Notes: a model not told the origin generated them from the letters alone. Shown: positions 32,198 to 41,060, numbered from the stretch's first letter. The stretch is 45,342 nucleotides of DNA from Acidaminobacter hydrogenoformans DSM 2784 (GCF_900103005.1 NZ_FMWL01000021.1:2951-48292); one strand, 5' to 3'. Translations and numbers: made by a program.

Positions 32198-32225
32198 TTG
32201 ACATACGGTACACGTTGTGTATATT
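32198..32225 (+). promoter_or_regulatory. Strong promoter upstream of a structured non-coding stretch
   Basis: A consensus TTGACA (32198-32203) is followed after 16 nt by TATATT (32220-32225). No open frame follows for about 320 nt. Confidence 0.7.
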
Positions 32226-32390
32226 TAGTATTAGTAAACCAAAAGGTTAATAGCTCTAATGAAGTGCGGTTGACCTAGTAAACGTTGCCACAAAGTTTGC
32301 TAATACTAAACTAATCGATAAGGACCTCGTGTTCTAAAGGGCTTGGCAATTTTGAGAAAAACTCAAAATGCTTTAAAAAGCTCATTTTTT
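32224..32390 (+). ncRNA. Candidate structured RNA (sRNA or cis switch) upstream of speE
   Basis: A 16-bp stem pairs TTTAGTATTAGTAAAC (32224-32239) with GTTTGCTAATACTAAA (32295-32310), one G-T pair. The 3' arm can instead pair locally with a second TAGTAAAC copy (32276-32283), so two states compete. A hairpin GCAATTTTGAG/CTCAAAATGC (32346-32356/32362-32371) and a six-T run (near 32384) follow. The arrangement looks like a small RNA or a 5' regulatory leader with a terminator. No known family was matched. Confidence 0.5.
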
Positions 32391-32441
32391 ATGCCGTCAA
32401 TTCACATTTTTGGATCGTCTGCACCTGTTTTTTTACGCTTG

Positions 32442-32472
32442 TTGCCCAATTGGGCAAAGGGTATTCTATAAA
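32442..32472 (+). promoter_or_regulatory. Palindromic operator and promoter of the polyamine operon
   Basis: TTGCCCAATTGGGCAA (32442-32457) is a perfect 16-bp palindrome that covers the -35 region, and TATAAA (32467-32472) is a plausible -10, about 80 nt before speE. A repressor bound here would block transcription. Confidence 0.6.
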
Positions 32473-32554
32473 AGTCCCGTTTTTGGGTAATGTCTTTACT
32501 GAGCGACAACGGAGTCAGCAATCCACTTAATGGCATCCCGTAAGGAGGTTCTCT

Positions 32555-33400
32555 ATGGAACTTTGGTTTACTGAGGAACATACGCCTAATGTCAGATTCA
32601 GCCTGAAAGTCCAGGCCCATTTATATTCCGGTGAAAGTGAGTTTCAAAAGATTGATGTGATAGATACGCTTGAGTTTGGTAAGACGCTTTTGCTGGACGG
32701 ACTGATCATGTGCAGTGAAAAAGAGGAGCACACCTATCATGAAATGATGGTTCATGTGCCCATGACCGTTTTTCCTGACGCAAAACGGGTGCTGGTCATT
32801 GGCGGCGGGGACGGCGGTACGGTTCGTGAGCTTACCCGTTATAAAACTATTGAAAAAATTGATATGGTAGAAATTGATGAGCTTGTTGTCGAAGTCTCAA
32901 GGCAGTATTTGCCTACCATGTCCTGTGAACTTGATGATCCGCGAGTCACCCTTTATTTTCAGGATGGCATTGAGTTTGTCAAGGGTAAGGAAGAGGCTTA
33001 CGATCTCATACTGGTGGATTCAACAGATCCAATCGGTCCGGGTGAGGGGCTGTTTACAAAAGCGTTTTATACGGATTGTTATAAAGCCCTCACAAAGCAA
33101 GGCATTCTGATCAATCAAAATGAAAGCCCTTTTTATGAAGTTTACCGTCAGAATATGATGAAAGCGGCGGAAAAGACCAGGGAAATATTTGAGCTGTCCA
33201 AGGTTTATACCTTCTATATTGGGATCTATCCGTCCTCGCTTTGGTCCTTCGGGTTCTCTTCAAAGGGGCTGGATCCTGTGCTGGACATGAAGCCTGACCG
33301 ATTCCATGAACTTGGGCTGGATATGCATTACTATAATACGGACCTGCATGCCGGCGCATTTATGCTTCCGACCTATGTCAAAAAACTTTTAGAGGAGTAA
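32555..33400 (+). CDS. speE: Spermidine synthase (polyamine aminopropyltransferase)
   Basis: The enzyme adds an aminopropyl group from decarboxylated SAM to putrescine. The 281-residue protein starts MELWFTEEHTPNVRFSLKV, has the SAM-type loop VIGGGDGGTVREL (about 81-93) and the catalytic segment LILVDSTDPIGPGEGLF (about 150-166). Length is normal. AAGGAGG lies before ATG 32555. speB follows after 3 nt. No speD gene, needed for decarboxylated SAM, is in the window. Confidence 0.97.
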   Translation: MELWFTEEHTPNVRFSLKVQAHLYSGESEFQKIDVIDTLEFGKTLLLDGLIMCSEKEEHTYHEMMVHVPMTVFPDAKRVLVIGGGDGGTVRELTRYKTIEKIDMVEIDELVVEVSRQYLPTMSCELDDPRVTLYFQDGIEFVKGKEEAYDLILVDSTDPIGPGEGLFTKAFYTDCYKALTKQGILINQNESPFYEVYRQNMMKAAEKTREIFELSKVYTFYIGIYPSSLWSFGFSSKGLDPVLDMKPDRFHELGLDMHYYNTDLHAGAFMLPTYVKKLLEE

Positions 33401-33403
33401 GAA

Positions 33404-34237
33404 ATGGATAAATTTATTGGCTTTGAATCGACTTACGAAGAGGCGCAGCTGGTGCTGTTTGGCATTCCTTATGACGGCACCACTTCTTTTCGGCCTGGAA
33501 CGCGATTCGGTCCGGCAGCGGTCCGTCAGGATTCCTTTGGCATAGAAACTTACAGCCCCTACTTTGATCAGGACTTGGAGGACTACAAGCTTTGTGACCT
33601 GGGAGATATTGAGTTGACGTTCGGCAATGCCGCCCGGGTTATGGACACCATTGAGGCGTTTGCCAGGCCAGTTGCTGAGGCGGGGAAGAAGATCTTTTCC
33701 ATCGGCGGAGAGCACTTGGTGACGTATCCCGTATTCAAGGCGGTTTTTGAAAAATATCCTGATCTGGCGATCGTTCATTTGGATGCGCATACGGATTTAA
33801 GGGAAGATTATATGGGAGAGAAGCTGTCGCACGCTTCGGTCATCAAACGGATTTGGGACCACGTCGGAGATGCCTCCATTTACCAGTTTGGTATTCGTTC
33901 AGGACTGAAAGAAGAGTTTGAATGGGCCAAGTCCCATACGTATCTCGAGAAATTTACGGCGAATACGCTGCCGGAGATTGTCAAGCAGATTGGCCAGCGA
34001 CCGGTTTATCTCACAGTGGATCTGGATGTCCTCGATCCGTCCATCTTTTCAGGGACCGGAACGCCTGAGCCGGGTGGTCTGACATTCAATGCGCTGATTG
34101 AAGCACTGAAAGCTATGAAGGGGTTGAATATTGTCGCGGCAGACGCGGTGGAGCTTGCGCCCCACTATGATCACAGCGGTGTTTCCACAGCTGTGGCCTG
34201 CAAGCTGGTCCGCGAAATGACGTTATTGATGTTGTAA
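33404..34237 (+). CDS. speB: Agmatinase
   Basis: The enzyme hydrolyses agmatine to putrescine and urea with a binuclear Mn2+ centre. The 277-residue protein has the metal motifs GGEH (101-104), DAHTD (127-131) and DLDVLDPS (about 207-214), plus FGIRSG. These are all intact and length is usual. GAGGAG lies before the start. The neighbouring decarboxylase supplies agmatine and speE uses the putrescine. Confidence 0.96.
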   Translation: MDKFIGFESTYEEAQLVLFGIPYDGTTSFRPGTRFGPAAVRQDSFGIETYSPYFDQDLEDYKLCDLGDIELTFGNAARVMDTIEAFARPVAEAGKKIFSIGGEHLVTYPVFKAVFEKYPDLAIVHLDAHTDLREDYMGEKLSHASVIKRIWDHVGDASIYQFGIRSGLKEEFEWAKSHTYLEKFTANTLPEIVKQIGQRPVYLTVDLDVLDPSIFSGTGTPEPGGLTFNALIEALKAMKGLNIVAADAVELAPHYDHSGVSTAVACKLVREMTLLML

Positions 34238-34250
34238 AGGAGTGGAGCAG

Positions 34251-35696
34251 ATGAACCAGAATGCAGTGCCGCTGTTTGAGGCTCTGAAAGATTATCATGA
34301 CAGGCAGGTCATTCCGTTTGACGTGCCCGGACACAAACATGGTCGCGGGCTCCAGGCGTTTGGAGAATATTTTGGAGAAAGAGTCCTCGAGCTCGATGTG
34401 AATTCCATGAAGTGCCTCGACAACCTTTCCCATCCTTCCGGTGTTATTCGAGACGCGGAAGAGCTTCTGGCGGATGCCTATGGCGTCGACTATGGTTTCT
34501 TCATGGTCAATGGGACAAGCTCCGCGGTTCAGGCAATGGTCATGAGTATGTGCAGGCCTGGAGATAAGTTTCTGCTCCCCAGAAACGCTCATAAATCTGC
34601 CACAAATGCCATAATTCTCACCGGTGCGGTGCCGGTTTTTATTCAGCCTGAGATCAATGTCGAACTGGGGATCGCCATGGGTGTGACTTTGGAGACTGTC
34701 AAGGCAGGCTTCGAGCGCCACCCGGACGCCAAGGGCGTTTTTGTGATCAACCCTACTTATTTTGGCGCAGCTTCAGAGTTGAAAGCGATCATTGAATATG
34801 CTCACAGCCTGGATAAAATGGTTGTTGTTGATGAAGCCCACGGCGCGCATTTTCATTTCCATCCGGCGTTGCCGGCTTCCGCGGCAAGCCTTGGCGCGGA
34901 TATGGCAGCCATCAGTGTGCACAAGACGGGCGGTTCCCTTACACAGAGCTCTGCCCTGCTGATCAATGAAGGCAGGATTGACCGTCAGACGGTGAGAAAG
35001 ATGATCAATCTGACGCAAACCACCAGTGCGTCCTATCTGTTGATGACCAGCCTGGACATGGCGCGGCGCAATTTGGCTGTCAATGGAAAAGCCATCCTGG
35101 GCGACGTACTCGCTATGGCAAAGGATGCCAAGCGGCGAATCAACGAGATTGATGGCTGCTATGCTTTTGGTTCGGAGCTCATTGGGACACCTGGCGTCTT
35201 TGACTTTGACGACACTAAGCTGACCGTCAAGGTGACAGGTCTTGGTTTGACCGGCTTTGAAGTCTACGACCTTATGAGGGATGAGTATAATATTCAGATG
35301 GAACTGGGCGACGCCAACAATATCCTTGGCATCATGAGCCTTGGAGATACCCAGGAACACGTGGATGCCGTCGTGGAAGCCCTCAGAGACCTCAGCAGCC
35401 GTTTTTACACCGGAAACCCACTAAGCTTTGTCAACATTCCCATGTCTGTGCCTCAGACAGTTCTGACGCCAAGAGAAGCCTTCTACAGTCAGAAGGTATC
35501 AACGAAGCTGAGGGAAGCGGTTGGAAAAGTCAGCGGTGAGTCTTTAATGGCTTACCCTCCAGGAATTCCAATTGTTACGCCGGGCGAGCTGATCACGAAT
35601 GAAATGGTCGATTACATTGAATTTCTTAAGGGTCAGAATACGCTCCTGACGGACCTTGCGGATGATACGATTGAGTATATACGCGTGATCGTCTGA
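34251..35696 (+). CDS. speA: Orn/Lys/Arg decarboxylase family protein, probably arginine decarboxylase
   Basis: A 481-residue fold-I PLP enzyme related to B. subtilis SpeA. It has FDVPGHKHGRG (about 23-33), the FFMVNGTSSAVQAM cofactor-phosphate region, VVVDEAHGAHF with the cofactor Asp, and the Schiff-base Lys225 in SVHKTGGSLTQSS. Lysine or ornithine decarboxylases share these motifs, so arginine specificity is inferred from the adjacent agmatinase. I chose ATG 34251, with AAAGGAG 8 nt upstream; the in-frame GTG at 34242 overlaps that SD. It ends the speE-speB-speA operon. Confidence 0.9.
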   Translation: MNQNAVPLFEALKDYHDRQVIPFDVPGHKHGRGLQAFGEYFGERVLELDVNSMKCLDNLSHPSGVIRDAEELLADAYGVDYGFFMVNGTSSAVQAMVMSMCRPGDKFLLPRNAHKSATNAIILTGAVPVFIQPEINVELGIAMGVTLETVKAGFERHPDAKGVFVINPTYFGAASELKAIIEYAHSLDKMVVVDEAHGAHFHFHPALPASAASLGADMAAISVHKTGGSLTQSSALLINEGRIDRQTVRKMINLTQTTSASYLLMTSLDMARRNLAVNGKAILGDVLAMAKDAKRRINEIDGCYAFGSELIGTPGVFDFDDTKLTVKVTGLGLTGFEVYDLMRDEYNIQMELGDANNILGIMSLGDTQEHVDAVVEALRDLSSRFYTGNPLSFVNIPMSVPQTVLTPREAFYSQKVSTKLREAVGKVSGESLMAYPPGIPIVTPGELITNEMVDYIEFLKGQNTLLTDLADDTIEYIRVIV

Positions 35697-35722
35697 AGAT
35701 AGCGTTGCATTAAAGCATAGAG

Positions 35723-35764
35723 AAGGCCATGGAAAAGCGCATTAACGTCTCCAGGCCTTTTTTT
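35723..35764 (+). terminator. Terminator of the polyamine operon
   Basis: The stem AAGGCC/GGCCTT (35723-35728/35754-35759) continues inward with TGGA/TCCA after a bulged A and is followed by a T run. Confidence 0.84.
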
Positions 35765-35878
35765 CTATCTTTAATAGAAATTTAAGAATTTTTAAACACA
35801 ACTTTAACAGAGAATCTGTAAGATGGAAGTGTCAAATGAATCCCCCTTTACTTGACAATCTTCACTCCCAACCCTTTT

Positions 35879-35914
35879 GGCCCGCAGAGCTTTTGCGGGC
35901 CGCATGTTTTTTTT
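35879..35914 (+). terminator. Second, orphan terminator before the M3 peptidase gene
   Basis: The stem GGCCCGCA/TGCGGGCC (35879-35886/35894-35901) is followed after four bases by eight T. No gene ends here. The 110 nt before it have no open frame but do contain TAAGAT near 35818, so a short transcript may end here. Confidence 0.75.
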
Positions 35915-36003
35915 GGAACCTTCAGGCACAGCGGATGGCTGGAAAGCGGCTTGACGCCAGGTCCTTCAAGAGATTAGAATGACAGAGAACGGGGGTGGAC
36001 GCC

Positions 36004-37851
36004 ATGAACAGAGAAGAAAAAGCCCGGAATGAGGAAGTTAAGATTGAAGAAGCTAAGAATGAGGAAGCGTTAAAAAGCCTTGAGCCGGATGCCTGGGCGC
36101 AGGAAGATGACGACCTGGCGGCACTGAAGGCTAAGCGTGCCCGGAAGCTTAGCGTTGTGGCCTTGTTGCTCGTGCTGGCGGTGGCGACTGCTGCTGTGGC
36201 CGGTGTCTTGTCAGGAGGCGGGTTTTTCCGCTGGTTCCGAGGCATCACTAAAGGTTCTGCCCTCGTCACCATTGAAAGCCCCTCACCTTCTTGGGACCTG
36301 ACAGCCATTTTTGGAGATGCGGACGAGGCAGAGGATGTTCTGAACGCGCTTCTGAGCGAAGTTAATGAGGCCCTCAACCAAGGACGTATCCCGGATGAAG
36401 ACTCACTTGATCAGATGCTCAGGACAGCTGAGCGGTTGCTGGTTTACGCAACATTAATTCGGGACTCGGATCTCGGCAATGCTCGTGCGAAGGCTTTTCA
36501 AACTTCTGTGGACGCGCTTATAAACAAAGTGACCCGCCTTTCTTACACGCCTCATTCAGCGGATGAAGGACCTTCCATAGTCGAGCTGTCTGGTATTTAC
36601 GAGCGCATCTATCAGAGCTTTGACCATAGCTATGGCGCCGCTTTTGGTGAGGATCCGGCACTTTTCAGCGAGGATGTGTCGCGGCGCTATAAGGCATTTG
36701 AAAAGTGGACACGGGATCAGGCGGCAGCAGCTGAGGTTTATGCGGATATTTACGAGGGCAAGGTTATCTTTGACAATTATCTGGCCCTAATGTATGGCGA
36801 AACTGAGGCAGCAGATGCTTTTATAAGTCAGGATCGCTTTAGCACCGCGGCCTTTGCGCAGCTCAGCACCATGACGCATCAGAATCTGGCCCTGAATCAC
36901 CGCTGGGTAGCCCTCAAAGCCGAGCTGCTGGGGATGGAAGGCCCGCTGAGGTTTTCAGATCTCTTTGTCGGAAGCTTTATAGGGGAAGAGCCGCTCAGTG
37001 TGTCTGAGGCGGAAGTGTTCATGAACCAGGCCTTACAGCCTTTGCCGGACACCGGCCGAGAGGTTGTAGGCAGGGCGTTCTCAGAAAAATGGATAGACTT
37101 TTATCCGAGAGAAGACAAATATGAAGGGGCTTATACCTACGGCGCCTATGAGTCCCATCCTTACCTGCTGCTGAACTACACGGGAACGCCGGATAGCCTT
37201 GCAGAGCTGGCCCATGAGCTGGGGCACGCGGTCCACATGACCATAAGTGCCCAGAACCAACCCTTTGATACCTATTATGCGGATGTGACAGCCTCTGAGT
37301 TTGCCGCATCTGTGACAGAGCTCCTTTTCCACGAGTACTGCCTGGCGCAAGCTGGCAATAAAGAAGAGAAGCTCACTGCTCTCGCTGGATACCTTGATTT
37401 TTTGTCAGCGACCTACTTTGACCAGATGATGGCTACCGAATTTGAGGTTGAAGCCCACCGGATGAGTTTGGCTGGAGAGGATCTCAGCGCGGCGTCTCTT
37501 CGAGCGCTTTGGAATGAACTGATGACCGCTTATATGGGGCCGGATTATGAAATAACTGAGCTTGACGGCTATGACTGGGTGTCTTATCCCCACCTCTATT
37601 GGGATTTTTATATGTACAACTACGCGACAGGCATTGTCGCGGCTTATCCAGTGGCCAGCGGCCTCCTTAGAGACGATCCCAAAGCCCGGGACCACTGGAA
37701 CCGGATCATGGCCGCAGGAGGGTCCTTGACCGGGGCTGAGCTGATGGCGGAAGCTGGTTTCAATTATGAATCAGAAGACTTATACAAAAATTTTTTCGAG
37801 AGATGGACCGCGTTGATGGACGAATTGGAGTTTTTACTGGATGCATCCTGA
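36004..37851 (+). CDS. M3 family oligoendopeptidase with an N-terminal membrane anchor
   Basis: A 615-residue zinc metallopeptidase. The first 45 residues are charged (Glu/Lys/Ala-rich), KAKRARK leads into one membrane helix (about 49-69), and the remainder is a PepF/M3 domain with LAHELGHAVHM (zinc His404 and His408, Glu405) and, further on, an EFAASVTELLFHE segment that carries the third ligand. The topology predicts a type II protein with the catalytic domain outside. Most M3 oligoendopeptidases are cytosolic, so this is unusual. ATG 36004 follows GGGGGTGG. Likely role: cleaving peptides at the cell surface for amino-acid fermentation. Confidence 0.9.
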   Translation: MNREEKARNEEVKIEEAKNEEALKSLEPDAWAQEDDDLAALKAKRARKLSVVALLLVLAVATAAVAGVLSGGGFFRWFRGITKGSALVTIESPSPSWDLTAIFGDADEAEDVLNALLSEVNEALNQGRIPDEDSLDQMLRTAERLLVYATLIRDSDLGNARAKAFQTSVDALINKVTRLSYTPHSADEGPSIVELSGIYERIYQSFDHSYGAAFGEDPALFSEDVSRRYKAFEKWTRDQAAAAEVYADIYEGKVIFDNYLALMYGETEAADAFISQDRFSTAAFAQLSTMTHQNLALNHRWVALKAELLGMEGPLRFSDLFVGSFIGEEPLSVSEAEVFMNQALQPLPDTGREVVGRAFSEKWIDFYPREDKYEGAYTYGAYESHPYLLLNYTGTPDSLAELAHELGHAVHMTISAQNQPFDTYYADVTASEFAASVTELLFHEYCLAQAGNKEEKLTALAGYLDFLSATYFDQMMATEFEVEAHRMSLAGEDLSAASLRALWNELMTAYMGPDYEITELDGYDWVSYPHLYWDFYMYNYATGIVAAYPVASGLLRDDPKARDHWNRIMAAGGSLTGAELMAEAGFNYESEDLYKNFFERWTALMDELEFLLDAS

Positions 37852-37895
37852 TGGGGAATGTGCTACACTGTGAAAAAATGAGGGAGGCGACAAGT

Positions 37896-38162
37896 GTGAT
37901 TTTATATTCAGCTTACTTTAAAACCGTTAATGCCGTGCTCGACGAGGAGATTCGTCAGGCGCACCTTGATTACATCTACAAATTGATGGCTGACGGTGTC
38001 ATAGTCGCGAAGGGACCGTTTACGGACCACAGCGGCGGTTTGATCATCTATAAGGCAGAGGGTTTTGAACAGGCTACAGAGTACGTTATGAACGACCCTG
38101 TTTGCGTCCACGGTTCGAGAACGGTAGAAATCAAAGAATGGAAATCCTCCCTCGAGGTATAG
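37896..38162 (+). CDS. YCII-related domain protein
   Basis: An 88-residue protein of the YciI fold: ILYSAYFKTV at the start, RQAHLDYIYKLMADGVIVAKGPF in the middle, and GLIIYKAEGFEQATEYVMNDP with C-terminal VEIKEW. It is a ferredoxin-like alpha+beta dimer and the biochemical role is unclear. I chose GTG 37896 because GGGAGG lies 8 nt upstream and the length then fits the family; the in-frame ATG at 37878 would overlap it. A strong terminator follows. Confidence 0.85.
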   Translation: MILYSAYFKTVNAVLDEEIRQAHLDYIYKLMADGVIVAKGPFTDHSGGLIIYKAEGFEQATEYVMNDPVCVHGSRTVEIKEWKSSLEV

Positions 38163-38220
38163 AGGCGACGGGATAAAATTATCTGGATCACCAGACAAAA
38201 GTGAATTTTTAAAACATAAA

Positions 38221-38267
38221 AGGGCTGAAGCAAAACTGTTGAACAAGTTTTGCTTCAGCCCTTTTTG
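38221..38267. terminator. Strong bidirectional terminator between the YCII gene and lysC
   Basis: A perfect 17-bp stem (38221-38237/38246-38262) with an 8-nt loop is flanked by an A run and a T run, so it can end transcription from both convergent genes. Confidence 0.9.
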
Positions 38268-38304
38268 GTTGGGGCCTGTCCCCAACCAAAAACTGGGACA
38301 GGCC
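38267..38304. repeat. Overlapping GGGGCCTGTCCCC inverted repeats
   Basis: GGTTGGGG/CCCCAACC (38267-38274/38280-38287) and GGCCTGTCCC/GGGACAGGCC (38273-38282/38295-38304) share bases and cannot form at once. The GGGGACAGGC core also occurs in the terminator at 27369-27427, hinting at a dispersed repeat. Confidence 0.5.
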
Positions 38305-38350
38305 TCCAAAAATCGTGAACGAAAATTATATTTGAAATGATACTCTGAAA

Positions 38351-39556
38351 TTATAAGTCAAAGGCAGAGGCGATCATATGAACCGCCTTGTCCCGGTCGT
38401 AGGCGTTCAGTGTGTAGGAGATGCTGATTTCTGAGGTTGTGACCTGGTAAAAATCAATATCATGTTCAGCGAACAGGTTGAAAAGCGCTGAGGCGACACC
38501 AGACTGGCTGACCATGCCTATGCCTACAACGGAAAGTTTGATGACAGAATCGTCAATGACATAGTCGATGGTTGGAAATTCAGCTTTCAGCTTTTCAAGG
38601 ATCGCTTTAATGTTGAAGCGATCTTCGATTTTCGACGTGAAGGTTAAATTGACAAAGCTGTTGTAAGGTGCGGTTTGGCTGATCATGTCAATCATAATAT
38701 TTTCGCCTGAGATCGCAGCAAATATTTTGGCGATGTTCTTTGATTCGAAAGGAACCGTATTGACAGTGACCATGAGACAATCCTCATCTACTGAGATTCC
38801 TGTAACCACGCGCTTTTCCATGGTTTCATCCAACTCCTTTATCAGTGTGCCGGGATAATCCCCTGTGCTCAGGCCGACTATGACGGGCACTTTGTATTTG
38901 TGGGCGAATTCGACTGCCCGTGTCTCGATGACTTTGGCGCCACGGCTGGCCATCTCCAGCATTTCCTCGTAGGAGATGCTGTCGAGTTTTCGGGCTTCGG
39001 GCAAGATTTTTGGATCCACGGTGTAAATGCCATCCACGTCCGTAAAGAGCTCGCAGGTGCAGCCAAGTGCGGCTGCGAGTGAGACCGCGCTGGTATCCGA
39101 ACCGCCGCGGCCAAGCGTCGTGATGTCACCGTTCTCGTTGACGCCCTGAAAGCCTGCGACAACAACGATTTCCCCAGCCTCAAGGTGCTGGCGGATCCTG
39201 TCGGTCTCTATGCGGGAGATGCGGGCTTTGGTATGGACATCATCTGTGAAAATGCCTGCCTGACGGCCTGTCAAGCCCACGGAGTTCACGCCCAGCGTTT
39301 TGAGGGCTATACTGAGAAGCGCGACAGAAACCTGCTCTCCGGTTGCCAGGAGCAGATCAACTTCCCGGCGGTCCGGGGTCTCGCTGATAGAGGCGGCCAG
39401 CTCCAGAAGCTGGTCTGTGGTCTGTCCCATTGCTGAAATGACGACGACAAGGTCCTGGCCAAGACTTTTTCTCTCGGCAAGCCGCTTGGCGACATCTTTG
39501 ATCTGGTCGATTGATTCAACGGAAGTACCGCCATATTTCAATACATAAGGATTCAT
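38351..39556 (-). CDS. lysC: Aspartate kinase
   Basis: The enzyme phosphorylates L-aspartate, the first step to lysine, methionine and threonine. The 401-residue protein has the KYGGTS start (about 8-13), GRGGSDTSAV and FTDVDGIYTVDPK, and two C-terminal ACT domains (about 270-400) that bind an inhibitory amino acid. It lies 17 nt after lysA in the same operon, controlled by a lysine riboswitch, so it is likely the lysine-dedicated isozyme. Confidence 0.97.
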   Translation of the reverse strand: MNPYVLKYGGTSVESIDQIKDVAKRLAERKSLGQDLVVVISAMGQTTDQLLELAASISETPDRREVDLLLATGEQVSVALLSIALKTLGVNSVGLTGRQAGIFTDDVHTKARISRIETDRIRQHLEAGEIVVVAGFQGVNENGDITTLGRGGSDTSAVSLAAALGCTCELFTDVDGIYTVDPKILPEARKLDSISYEEMLEMASRGAKVIETRAVEFAHKYKVPVIVGLSTGDYPGTLIKELDETMEKRVVTGISVDEDCLMVTVNTVPFESKNIAKIFAAISGENIMIDMISQTAPYNSFVNLTFTSKIEDRFNIKAILEKLKAEFPTIDYVIDDSVIKLSVVGIGMVSQSGVASALFNLFAEHDIDFYQVTTSEISISYTLNAYDRDKAVHMIASAFDL

Positions 39557-39573
39557 TTAGTCGACGCTCCTTA

Positions 39574-40869
39574 TCATAAGTCATTTCTGAGGATGTCTTC
39601 ATATGTCTCGCGCTTGACGACGACCTTTGACTTCCCATTTTCAACAAAGACGACTGCGGGCTTGCGAATTCTGTTATAATTGCTGGCCATACTGTAATTG
39701 TAAGCCCCTGTTGAAGCGACGGCTAAAATATCGTTCTGCTTCGGATACGGCAGCTGAATACTCTTGATCAGAATGTCCCCGGACTCGCAGCACTTTCCGC
39801 CAATAGTGAAGGTGGTATCCGTTTCGTCCTTCATCCTGTTCGCAAGTGCGGCTTCATAGATCGCGTCATAAAGGGCGGTTCGAGGGTTGTCGGTCATGCC
39901 GCCGTCTACAAAAATAAATTTGCGGCCGCCGTAAGTTTCCTTTGTGGCAGTCACTTTGTAGAGTGTCGTGCCAGCGTTGGCGACAATGCTGCGTCCTGGT
40001 TCAATGAGGAGCTTTGGAATTGGAAAGCGGCGGGTTTTACATTCGGTTTCGACGGCTTCAACCATGGCAGTCAAAGTCTGTTCGATATCGAGATCGTTGT
40101 CATGTTCGGAATAGTAGACGCCAAAGCCTCCGCCCATGTTGAGCTCTTTTGTCTCATAACCGCTGTCTGTACGGACTTTGTCAATAAATTCTACCATGGA
40201 CTCGATCGCTTTGACAAAGCTGTTATGATCAAGGATTTGTGAGCCAATGTGATAGTGGAAGCCGCGCAGGTCGAGGTAATAGCTTTCGTGGATGGACTTG
40301 ATAAGTTCGTAGATATTTTCTGAGAATATTGAAACACCAAATTTCGAGTCGTTGTTCGCGGTTTGGATATAGGCGTGGGTATGCGCTTCAATACCGGGGT
40401 TTACGCGAAGCAGCACTTTGACCCGCTTATCCAGCTCTGCGCACAGGTACTGCAGCATCTCAATCTCGAATTCATTGTCGACGACAATGGTACCGACATT
40501 ATATTGAAGTGCGGTGATCAGTTCTTCGACGGTCTTGCCGTTGCCATGGAAATAGAGGCGCTCTGGTGGAAAATTCGCTTTCATGGCGGTAAAGAGCTCT
40601 CCACCTGACACCACATCCAGAGACAGTCCGGCCTCGTCGATCAGACGGCACATGGCTAAGGTCAGAAATGCCTTTGAAGCGTAAATGACCTCGGTTTCTG
40701 TCTTTGATGATTTAAAGGTCTTCGTGTAGGATGCACATCTTTCGCGGATCAGTGCTGTGTCGAAAACATACAGTGGCGTGCCGTATTTTTTCGCCAGGAT
40801 GACGGCGTCACAGCCCCCGATTTCAAGATTGTCCATGTCGTTGATCCGCATGGTTCCAAGTAGTCTCAT
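39574..40869 (-). CDS. lysA: Diaminopimelate decarboxylase
   Basis: The enzyme converts meso-diaminopimelate to L-lysine. The 431-residue fold-III PLP protein has the Schiff-base Lys66 in VIYASKAFLT, the HYHIGSQ segment, the NMGGGFGVYY glycine loop, LLIEPGRSIVANAG and the catalytic CESGD. GAGGAGG lies before ATG 40869. It is the first gene of the operon after the lysine riboswitch. Confidence 0.96.
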   Translation of the reverse strand: MRLLGTMRINDMDNLEIGGCDAVILAKKYGTPLYVFDTALIRERCASYTKTFKSSKTETEVIYASKAFLTLAMCRLIDEAGLSLDVVSGGELFTAMKANFPPERLYFHGNGKTVEELITALQYNVGTIVVDNEFEIEMLQYLCAELDKRVKVLLRVNPGIEAHTHAYIQTANNDSKFGVSIFSENIYELIKSIHESYYLDLRGFHYHIGSQILDHNSFVKAIESMVEFIDKVRTDSGYETKELNMGGGFGVYYSEHDNDLDIEQTLTAMVEAVETECKTRRFPIPKLLIEPGRSIVANAGTTLYKVTATKETYGGRKFIFVDGGMTDNPRTALYDAIYEAALANRMKDETDTTFTIGGKCCESGDILIKSIQLPYPKQNDILAVASTGAYNYSMASNYNRIRKPAVVFVENGKSKVVVKRETYEDILRNDL

Positions 40870-40997
40870 GATTGTCCTCCTCGCAGTGTGTTCTCAAAGC
40901 GCTGCGTAAGCATGAAGCGGATCCGGGTCGCTATGTAGGCGCCGTAGATCCGTTCATATACCAGACGTATTGGGAACGCGATACTCATTCAGGGTAC

Positions 40998-41028
40998 AAA
41001 AAAACAGCCAGAGTAAAAGACTCGGCTG
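40998..41028 (-). terminator. Riboswitch-controlled attenuator of lysA-lysC
   Basis: On the minus strand a hairpin with CAGCC/GGCTG and GAGT/ACTC stems (41028-41020/41014-41005) is followed by seven U. The alternative pairing, minus GTAAAAG (plus 41050-41056) with CTTTTAC (plus 41013-41019), would break it and act as antiterminator. Confidence 0.85.
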
Positions 41029-41060
41029 CGGATTCTGCGCATGACGACACTTTTACCCCG

